In this document: piece by piece, positions 57,992 through 64,000 of the stretch
Layout: each line of letters starts with the position of its first letter
How positions within the stretch are numbered: position 1 is the stretch's first letter
DNA from: a bacterium
GTDB lineage: Bacteria; Chloroflexota; Anaerolineae; Caldilineales; Caldilineaceae
Assembly (NCBI GenBank): GCA_016124945.1
Contig: WGMT01000001.1
Location: 1-64,000 of the forward strand
Direction: 5' to 3'
DNA length: 64,000 nt
Program-made: the position numbers and the translations under genes
Notes under the pieces: model-generated
Databases searched by the model: none
The model's input: only the letters and a program-made list of their open reading frames with translations
What the model was told of the DNA's origin: nothing

Positions 57992-59560
57992 ATGCAACAC
58001 CAAACCATCGCCGTCCTCGATTACGGCAGCCAGTACAGCCAGTTGATCTGCCGCCGGGTACGCGAGGCGAATGTCTTTGCCGAGTTGATTTCATGGGATC
58101 GGGCGGCGGAGAAGTTGCCGGAGATCGAGAACCTGGCCGGGATCATCCTCTCCGGCGGGCCAAACAGCGTCTACGACGAGGGCGCGCCGACATTGCCCGA
58201 GATTGTCCTCGCCGGGGATGTGCCGGTGTTGGGGATCTGCTACGGCCTACAACTACTCGCCCATTACGGCGGGGGACACGTCGTGCCCAGCCACGAGCGC
58301 GAGTACGGCGCCGCCGAGATTCACCTGCTGGCCGCATCGCCGCTCTTTGCCGGTCTGCCGGCGGACCAACGCGTCTGGATGAGCCACGGTGACCGCGTAG
58401 ATCGCCTACCAGACGGCTTCGTCTCCATCGCCCGCAGCGACAATTCACCCTTGGCCGCTGTCGCCGCCGAAGATCGCCGCCGCTACGGGATTCAATTCCA
58501 CCCCGAAGTGGTACACACGACGCATGGTAGACAATTGTTACGCAACTTTGTGCGCGACATCTGCGGCTGCATCGGCGATTGGACGGCAGGCAACGTGATT
58601 TTGGAAAGCGTGGAACGCATCCGTCAAACCGTCGGCCCCGACGGCCACGTGATCTGCGGCCTCAGCGGCGGCGTGGACAGCGCCGTGGCCGCCACCCTCA
58701 TCCACAAAGCCATCGGCGACCGCCTCACCTGCATCTTCGTCGATCACGGTCTGTTACGTCAGGGCGAGGCCGAACAGGTGGTGGAGACCTTCGAGAAGCA
58801 CCAGGGCATGCGTCTCATCGCCGTCGACGCCAAAGAAGACTTCCTCAGCGATCTGGCAGGTGTCACCGACCCCGAAAAGAAGCGCAAGCGAATCGGCACG
58901 CGCTTTGTGCGTGTCTTCGAGGTTGAGGCGGCGCGGCTGGCGCTGGAATGGGGCATCGACAACCCGGCCTTCCTGGCACAAGGGACACTCTACCCAGACG
59001 TTATCGAGTCGGCGAGCAACGACGACACACGCAACGCCCGCACCATCAAAACGCACCACAACGTAGGCGGCCTCCCCGCTGATATGACCTTCCGCCTAAT
59101 CGAGCCGCTGCGTATGCTCTTCAAAGACGAGGTGCGCACCATCGGCGCCGAACTGGGATTGCCCGAAGAGATCGTCTGGCGGCATCCCTTCCCCGGCCCA
59201 GGACTGGCGATCCGGCTGCTGGGTGAGGTCACGTGGGAACGGCTCGAAGTGCTGCGTAAGGCCGATAGCATCTTCCTCGAAGAGCTGCGCGCCGCCGATC
59301 TCTACCGGCAGACGAGCCAGGTCTTCTGTGTGTTACTGCCGGTGCAGAGCGTGGGCGTAATGGGCGACGGGCGCACCTACGAGAATCCCATCGCCCTGCG
59401 CGCCGTCACCACAGACGATTTCATGACCGCCGACTGGGCGCGCCTGCCCTACGATCTGTTGGCAAAGGTGAGCAATCGTATTGTCAACGAGGTAGACGGG
59501 GTCAACCGCGTAGTATATGATATTAGCAGCAAGCCGCCCGCTACAATTGAGTGGGAATAA
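57992..59560 (+). CDS. guaA: GMP synthase (glutamine-hydrolysing)
   Basis: A 522-residue protein with an N-terminal class I glutamine amidotransferase domain (nucleophile Cys83 in GICYGLQ; His/Glu in FHPEVVHT) and an ATP pyrophosphatase domain with PP-loop SGGVDS (225-230). It ends in the conserved [10 protein letters not shown]. It converts XMP to GMP. The start ATG 57992 is chosen from the family N-terminus ([16 protein letters not shown]). It follows xpt, giving a short guanine-salvage block. Confidence 0.98.
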   Translation: MQHQTIAVLDYGSQYSQLICRRVREANVFAELISWDRAAEKLPEIENLAGIILSGGPNSVYDEGAPTLPEIVLAGDVPVLGICYGLQLLAHYGGGHVVPSHEREYGAAEIHLLAASPLFAGLPADQRVWMSHGDRVDRLPDGFVSIARSDNSPLAAVAAEDRRRYGIQFHPEVVHTTHGRQLLRNFVRDICGCIGDWTAGNVILESVERIRQTVGPDGHVICGLSGGVDSAVAATLIHKAIGDRLTCIFVDHGLLRQGEAEQVVETFEKHQGMRLIAVDAKEDFLSDLAGVTDPEKKRKRIGTRFVRVFEVEAARLALEWGIDNPAFLAQGTLYPDVIESASNDDTRNARTIKTHHNVGGLPADMTFRLIEPLRMLFKDEVRTIGAELGLPEEIVWRHPFPGPGLAIRLLGEVTWERLEVLRKADSIFLEELRAADLYRQTSQVFCVLLPVQSVGVMGDGRTYENPIALRAVTTDDFMTADWARLPYDLLAKVSNRIVNEVDGVNRVVYDISSKPPATIEWE

Positions 59561-59577
59561 GTAGCCAAACCAATTAC

Positions 59578-61230
59578 ATGGGTCGATTTTTACGCTTTGT
59601 TTTACTCTTAATTCTTATCCTTTCCGTCTTTCCGCTGTATACGCGTTATAAAGCGGCGGCAGGACCGATCCCGCCGGGCGTCTATCTGGCAGGGGCGGAG
59701 ATGAGCCATTACAAAGATCCAGCCGAGATTGTGGAGAAGATCCGCAGTCGTTTTCGTGATCCAGTGGCCGTCTACTTTGGCGATGAACGGTTGGTCCTTA
59801 GCCCCGCGGACGTAGAGTTTCACGTCGACGCCGAAATCATGCTCATGGAAGCGTCGAGCTACCTTGATGGCCCAGAGTTTGTCGACATCTCACTCCGCTA
59901 CCTGCTGGGGATCGAGCAGCGCCGCCGCGATGTCCCCGTCCGCTTTACGGTGAACCACACCAAGTTACGGGAATGGCTGGCGGCTGTGGCCGAAGAGCAC
60001 AACCGGCCCCCACAGGAAGCGCGTGCCGTTCCACCCCAATGGGGATGGACAGACACCGCCATCCATGAAGACGAAATGCTACCCGCCGGCTTCGTCGGTA
60101 GCCTCCAAGACGATTGGCGTTGGACATTGGGCACCCCTGGCCAAACACTCCTAATCGAAGAAAGTGTGCAGGCCGTCATCAACACATTGGCCGATCCGGA
60201 ACACCACGCAGCGCATCTGTCTATCAGCGAAACGGAACCACCGCCACTGAGCAAAGATGCACTCAGTCACGTCCTCAACAGTTTCACCTCAGATTTTCCT
60301 GGCTTTGCCGCCATCTACGTGCAGGATTTAGCCACAGGCGAAGAAGCGGTAGTGGATGTGGATGTGGCCTTTTCGGGCATGTCTACCATGAAGGTGGCCA
60401 TTGCTGCCGAAGCGTACCGTCAATTAGATGGGCCACCTGAAGCCTTCCTTGGACAGTGGATCGACTATGCGTTGGGGGAAAGCAGCAACCCTGCCGCCAA
60501 CGAAGTGTTGCGTTGGAGCGGCAACAGGGATATCTACGCCGGCGGGCGGCGTGTCACTGAGATGATGCGGGCGCTGGGCCTGAACAACTCGTTCATCCAA
60601 ACCGGCTACGAGGACAGGAGCAACATCGCCGCCATCCCCACGGCAGCCAACCAGCGCGACGACTGGAACACCAATCCAGATCCACACCTCCAATCCACCC
60701 CGGCAGACATGGGCCGTCTACTGGCCGAGATCTACCGCTGTTGGCAGGGCGAAGGCAAGTTGATCAACACCTTCGGCGATGCCTTTACGCCGCGCGAGTG
60801 TCACGATATCCTCTTCTACATGAGCCATAATGAATTTCAGGAGCTCATCTGGGGGGGTATCCCCCGCCCCAAGACGGCCTGGATCGTCCACAAACATGGC
60901 TTTGTCAACGAAGCGCACAGTGACATCGCCCTGGTGTGGGGACCGTCCGGCCCATACGTGATCAGCGTCTACCTCTGGCGCAGAGGTTGGATGGACTGGG
61001 AAACCAGCAACAGCACCATGAACGAGGTTAGCCGGATTGTGTGGAACTATTTTCAATTTAAAGCGGATGTGGAGGGCATCGCTCCCCTCGAACCTCCTTA
61101 CTTTGAATTACCCCCCAACTATGCGCCCATTCATGCCGTCTATGACAGCTTCGCCGCCAATCGGCTCAAAGAGGGGACGGAGGAGCCGGAGGAGCCGGAG
61201 GAGCCGGAGGGCGAGGCGGTGAAACGGTAA
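59578..61230 (+). CDS. Exported class A beta-lactamase-like hydrolase with PG-binding-like N-domain
   Basis: A 550-residue protein starting 17 bases after guaA. The N-terminus has a signal-anchor (about 2-20). Residues about 30-210 resemble the PG_binding_4 domain of VanW/YkuD-type wall proteins (GVYLAGAEMSHYKDPAEIVEKIRSRF, RLVLSPADVEFHVDAE). The C-terminal part (about 225-505) is a class A beta-lactamase fold with Ser269-Thr-Met-Lys272 (GMSTMK), SSNPAAN as SDN-like motif and WIVHKHGFVNEAHSDIALVW as KTG-like strand. The tail is EEPEEPEEPEGE. It may process peptidoglycan peptides rather than antibiotics. Confidence 0.82.
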   Translation: MGRFLRFVLLLILILSVFPLYTRYKAAAGPIPPGVYLAGAEMSHYKDPAEIVEKIRSRFRDPVAVYFGDERLVLSPADVEFHVDAEIMLMEASSYLDGPEFVDISLRYLLGIEQRRRDVPVRFTVNHTKLREWLAAVAEEHNRPPQEARAVPPQWGWTDTAIHEDEMLPAGFVGSLQDDWRWTLGTPGQTLLIEESVQAVINTLADPEHHAAHLSISETEPPPLSKDALSHVLNSFTSDFPGFAAIYVQDLATGEEAVVDVDVAFSGMSTMKVAIAAEAYRQLDGPPEAFLGQWIDYALGESSNPAANEVLRWSGNRDIYAGGRRVTEMMRALGLNNSFIQTGYEDRSNIAAIPTAANQRDDWNTNPDPHLQSTPADMGRLLAEIYRCWQGEGKLINTFGDAFTPRECHDILFYMSHNEFQELIWGGIPRPKTAWIVHKHGFVNEAHSDIALVWGPSGPYVISVYLWRRGWMDWETSNSTMNEVSRIVWNYFQFKADVEGIAPLEPPYFELPPNYAPIHAVYDSFAANRLKEGTEEPEEPEEPEGEAVKR

Positions 61231-61281
61231 TCGTCAGGCGATCAAGGATCGAATATGAGCGTCCGACAAAATTTGAACCTA

Positions 61282-61319
61282 GAAGAAGGGGTATCCGGCT
61301 GAAGGATACCCCTTCTTGA
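61282..61319 (+). terminator. Terminator after the beta-lactamase-like gene
   Basis: AGAAGAAGGGGTATCCGGCT then GAAGGATACCCCTTCTTG: a 13-base stem. The remaining gap to 61571 holds a weak TCTCGATCAAGGAGGG leader with a strong ribosome-binding site; no clear promoter seen. Confidence 0.88.
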
Positions 61320-61571
61320 TCCCATCACTTTTCCCGATCCCTTGCTACACCTTTTGTCTCATGCCTTTATCCACCATTCTATGACCAGTGAAGTGACGAA
61401 TGGCAGATGGCACTATGACTTTTACACCCTATGATGGTGGCAAGACGAGTGAAACGGTTACAGCATGAAACTTACCTATGCTTGGTGCATAGTACGAGGC
61501 CAGAAACGGTTTCTGCTACGCATGCTCACTAGGTGCTGTCCGATTAAATTGTCTCGATCAAGGAGGGCGTC

Positions 61572-62291
61572 ATGCAAAACAAGGAGCAGTTACCCATGAG
61601 CAACCGAGTTCTTTCCAGCCAGATTCTTGTGGCGTTGATCTTGATTGTGGTGGGGTTGGCTATTCTGGCCGCGAATCTGGGCTGGGCCGATCTTTCCGGC
61701 ATCTTCCAGTGGATCCCATCGCTGTTCATCTTATTGGGTGTGTGGCAGTTAATCGCCAACAAATTCCGCTTCATTACAGGGCCAATCATTCTGATCGCCG
61801 GCGGCACCGCCTTCCAGTTGGCAGCATTCGACGTCATCGAATTTGATTCGATCTGGCAGTTCTGGCCGCTGATCCTCATCATTATCGGCGGATCAATGTT
61901 ACTCGAACGCTTTGGTGTGCAGGTGCCTGGCCCTTTTAAGCACAGCGCCGACGAATCAGAGGTAAACATCCTCTCGATTTTCAATGGGCCGGAGCATCAG
62001 TTCAACAGCGCATCCTTTCGCGGTGGTGAAACAACCGCCATCTTTGGCGGCATTGATCTGGATCTGCGCAATGCCGCAGTGACAGCACCGCCGGCGCAAA
62101 TCAACACCTTTGCCATGTTCGGCGGCATTGACATCATCGTGCCGCAGACGTGGACAGTGCGCACCGACGTGTTTGGCATCTTCGGCGGCAGCGACGACGA
62201 GCGCGTCGAAAAACCCACCGAACAGGACGGCCCAGATCTCATCGTTTCGGGTTTCGCCATGTTCGGCGGCGTAACCATCAAGAGCAAATAA
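61572..62291 (+). CDS. LiaF-like membrane protein (DUF5668 plus beta-helix C-domain)
   Basis: A 239-residue protein with AAGGAGGGC before ATG 61572. Four hydrophobic segments (about 17-125) contain LIVVGLAILAANLGW and LILIIIGGSMLLERFG, typical of LiaI/LiaF-TM (DUF5668). The C-terminal 105 residues repeat IFGGIDLDLRNA / MFGGIDIIVPQ / IFGGSDD / MFGGVTIK, the LiaF/cell-wall-active-antibiotic-response type beta-helix. LiaF-like proteins modulate envelope-stress two-component systems; no kinase gene is adjacent here. Confidence 0.85.
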   Translation: MQNKEQLPMSNRVLSSQILVALILIVVGLAILAANLGWADLSGIFQWIPSLFILLGVWQLIANKFRFITGPIILIAGGTAFQLAAFDVIEFDSIWQFWPLILIIIGGSMLLERFGVQVPGPFKHSADESEVNILSIFNGPEHQFNSASFRGGETTAIFGGIDLDLRNAAVTAPPAQINTFAMFGGIDIIVPQTWTVRTDVFGIFGGSDDERVEKPTEQDGPDLIVSGFAMFGGVTIKSK

Positions 62292-62356
62292 ACAGCGTCT
62301 ATTCCGTTCCCTTCTTCCTTGTGACATTGCGTACGATACGCGAAAGGATTCTCACC

Positions 62357-63070
62357 ATGACGAATCAAAATTTTACGGAACTTGAGACCAAGGAAACAAA
62401 ACCCCAGCAGTCTACCGATCTCCGCCTGTTGTGGGGTGGGTTACTCATCATCGCCGGTATTCTCTTCTTGTTCCAGAACTTGGGCTGGTTCGATTTCTTG
62501 AGCTTCATTCCTGAAACCATGTGGTCGATTGTGTGGGCGGGCCTCTTTGGTATGGGTGGGTTGGCCTTTTTGGCCGGGCTCCTGCTCACAGGGCGTCAGA
62601 ACTGGTGGATGGCCATCCCCGGTTTCACCCTGTTGGGGCTTTCGGGTACGATTATCGCCAGCGACATTCTGCGCTTCATTCCGTTTGAAGGTTCAATCTT
62701 CCTGGGCAGCATTGGGATCGGTTTTCTAACCGTCTACATCCTCGACCGGGAGATGTGGTGGGCCGTGATCCCCGGCGGTGTACTCGGCACCCTGGCCGCA
62801 GTGGCCGCTCTGGACGAAATCGGTGTGGGCGATGCCAGTGGCGCATTCTTCTTCCTGGGCCTGGGCGCAACCTTCGCCATTGTCGGCTTGCTCCCTACAC
62901 CCCACGGACGCATGACCTGGGCGTGGATTCCGGCGGGCGTGATGCTGGTAATGTCCTTCGTGGTGATCACATCCACCTTCGGCCTGCTTGAAGTGCTCTG
63001 GCCGCTGGCGATCATCGGTGTCGGCGTTTTGATTCTCTTCCGCAACCTCTTCCGCAAACAAGCATCGTAA
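62357..63070 (+). CDS. LiaI/LiaF-TM-like polytopic membrane protein
   Basis: A 237-residue protein. RLLWGGLLIIAGILFLFQNLGWFDFL is a DUF5668-like start, and six to seven hydrophobic segments follow to the end (PLAIIGVGVLILFRNLFRKQAS). It lacks the FGG beta-helix domain of its upstream neighbour, 65 bases away. The two likely share a transcript and an envelope-linked role. The ATG is preceded by AAAGGA. Confidence 0.8.
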   Translation: MTNQNFTELETKETKPQQSTDLRLLWGGLLIIAGILFLFQNLGWFDFLSFIPETMWSIVWAGLFGMGGLAFLAGLLLTGRQNWWMAIPGFTLLGLSGTIIASDILRFIPFEGSIFLGSIGIGFLTVYILDREMWWAVIPGGVLGTLAAVAALDEIGVGDASGAFFFLGLGATFAIVGLLPTPHGRMTWAWIPAGVMLVMSFVVITSTFGLLEVLWPLAIIGVGVLILFRNLFRKQAS

Positions 63071-63096
63071 ACTGCATTACAGCAGCCAACGCAGTT

Positions 63097-63135
63097 AGCA
63101 AAAGAGCCGTCCCTGTTCGGGATGGCTCTTTTTTT
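63097..63135 (+). terminator. Terminator, AGCCATCCC family
   Basis: AAAAGAGCCGTCCCTGTTCG then GGATGGCTCTTTTTTTT. Near-identical stem to 12484, 27922 and 28240, with one G-T pair. Confidence 0.92.
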
Positions 63136-63209
63136 TTCCACCATGTTTGTACCCGTCATTTATACCATGATGCATTGAAGCACACTCCCTGTCTCGGTAT
63201 CCTCTAGAC

Positions 63210-63246
63210 AGTGCTGGATATCGGACGAGACTGGATATCGGACGAT
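63210..63246. repeat. Duplicated TGGATATCGGACGA word
   Basis: CTGGATATCGGACGAGA and CTGGATATCGGACGATA are direct copies about 18 bases apart, upstream of the 49-codon ORF. Possible regulator-binding repeat. Confidence 0.7.
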
Positions 63247-63272
63247 AGAACACCCAAAGTGAGGATAAGACT

Positions 63273-63422
63273 ATGCGTTTTTCAAATCAAGTACTGAATC
63301 GAGCCCAAACCGAAATATCACGACTATGTCTTGGCGTGCGGATCCTAATAGCGCCCCTGACTGGTGAACGCTATCTCCAACGACGTGTACCGGTACGCAT
63401 CCATAATCGGAAGAGACGCTAA
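63273..63422 (+). CDS. Small basic protein, 49 residues
   Basis: ATG 63273 to TAA, preceded by GTGAGGATAAGACT with GAGG eight bases before the start. The product opens MRFSNQVLNRAQTEISRLCL and ends VPVRIHNRKRR; it is strongly basic. It ends five bases before the transketolase ATG, so it could be a leader peptide or a small partner. No family recognised and no proof of translation. Confidence 0.45.
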   Translation: MRFSNQVLNRAQTEISRLCLGVRILIAPLTGERYLQRRVPVRIHNRKRR

Positions 63423-63427
63423 TCCCC

Positions 63428-64000
63428 ATGACAACGTCCATTCAAGAACAGACTTCAATTGAAGAGTTGCAGAAGATCTCGTGGCAGTTAAGCCGCACAA
63501 TTTTGGAGATCACCACAAAAGCCGGCTCAGGGCACCCATCAAGTTCGTTGTCGGCCATTGACGTGCTTGCGGTGCTCTACTTTGGCGACATCATGCGCTA
63601 CGACGCTGAGCGCCCTAACTGGCCCGACCGGGATCGCTTCATCCTCAGCAAAGGACACGCTGCGCCGGGCTTATACGCAGTATTGGCCGAAGCGGGCTAC
63701 TTTGATTCACACCTGCTCGCCACGTTGCGCCAGATCAACAGCCCTGTGGAAGGTCACCCAAACATGCGCCGCTTGGCTGGCGTCGAAGCATCCACCGGTT
63801 CACTGGGCCAAGGACTTTCAATTGGGTTGGGTCATGCCCTGGCAGCACGCGTAGACAAACGCGACTATCGTGTCTACGTAATGATTGGCGACGGTGAAGC
63901 GGACGAAGGCCAGATCTGGGAAGCTGCTATGTCTGCCGCAAAGTATAAGGTGGACAACCTAACCTGCATCCTCGACTTCAATCAGTTCCAACAGACGGGG
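63428..64000 (+). CDS. Transketolase N-terminal subunit, cut by window end
   Basis: 191 codons are visible. KAGSGHPSSSLSAIDVL, FILSKGHAAPGLYAVLAEAGYF, GVEASTGSLGQGLSIGLGHALAAR and the thiamine diphosphate motif GDGEADEGQIWEA with ILDFNQFQQTG identify the TPP-binding half of a split transketolase. It moves two-carbon ketol units in the pentose phosphate pathway together with a C-terminal subunit presumably encoded downstream. Similar starts exist in full-length enzymes, so the split form is likely but not certain from this fragment. Confidence 0.93.
   Translation, partial: MTTSIQEQTSIEELQKISWQLSRTILEITTKAGSGHPSSSLSAIDVLAVLYFGDIMRYDAERPNWPDRDRFILSKGHAAPGLYAVLAEAGYFDSHLLATLRQINSPVEGHPNMRRLAGVEASTGSLGQGLSIGLGHALAARVDKRDYRVYVMIGDGEADEGQIWEAAMSAAKYKVDNLTCILDFNQFQQTG

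Overview
The window reads as a chromosomal segment of a moderately GC-rich bacterium, most likely Chloroflexota (Anaerolineae or Caldilineales-like). This placement is inference. It rests on lipoproteins with Thr/Pro-rich linkers, a Tat-type lipoprotein, a GalE-type threonine dehydrogenase, a SufBCD system with SufU, a methylmalonyl-CoA mutase without a fused B12 domain, SPFH and LiaF-like membrane-stress proteins, and very repeat-rich intergenic DNA. I see no rRNA, tRNA, CRISPR array, phage or transposase gene.

Layout. 0-6 kb: an alpha/beta hydrolase, a threonine-to-glycine catabolic pair (kbl, GalE-like tdh) and a membrane glycosyltransferase. 6-14.6 kb: a Nudix hydrolase, a 2-hydroxyacid dehydrogenase with an M20 peptidase, a glutamine cyclotransferase-like lipoprotein, an FN3/SH3b membrane protein, and the methionine sulfoxide repair pair msrQ/msrP. 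14.6-23.6 kb: a DUF2231 membrane protein, pheT, a pentapeptide protein, RNase Z, a membrane-anchored Cas4-like nuclease, a MaoC hydratase, a DUF4112 protein, a serine hydrolase and a P-loop kinase carrying a minisatellite. 23.7-27.9 kb: a sugar-type ABC importer (two permeases and a binding protein, no ATPase). 28-33.8 kb, minus strand: a housekeeping run yceD-rpmF-fabD-fabG-nusB-tatB-tatC behind a near-perfect sigma-70 promoter. 34-43 kb: an iron-sulfur assembly locus (SufR-like regulator, sufC, sufB, sufD, rhodanese, sufS, sufU, Rieske protein, SufT-like). 43-52 kb: a HEAT-like protein, dnaX-ybaB-recR, methylmalonyl-CoA mutase and epimerase, a TPR-like protein, ndk and rsfS. 52-63 kb: a membrane-stress-like cluster (DUF2207, winged-helix/zinc-ribbon, helical and SPFH-HTH proteins), xpt-guaA, a beta-lactamase-like hydrolase and two LiaF-like membrane proteins. 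The window ends inside a transketolase N-terminal subunit.

The most unusual feature is the intergenic DNA. Gene junctions are repeatedly filled by long imperfect or perfect palindromes whose arms are degenerate short-period arrays (for example ACGAATTACGCATT-like, GATTAGGCGATT-like, GGGACTGGGGA-like, GACGACGGAC-like words). Both arms at a locus use the same word family and match each other closely, while different loci differ. In places these arrays are translated: about 53 codons inside the glycosyltransferase and the C-terminal tail of the Nudix protein. A subset shares MITE-like terminal sequences around CAATGTCATTAAGTTAAG. A second recurring motif is a set of near-identical AGCCATCCC/GGGATGGCT terminators.
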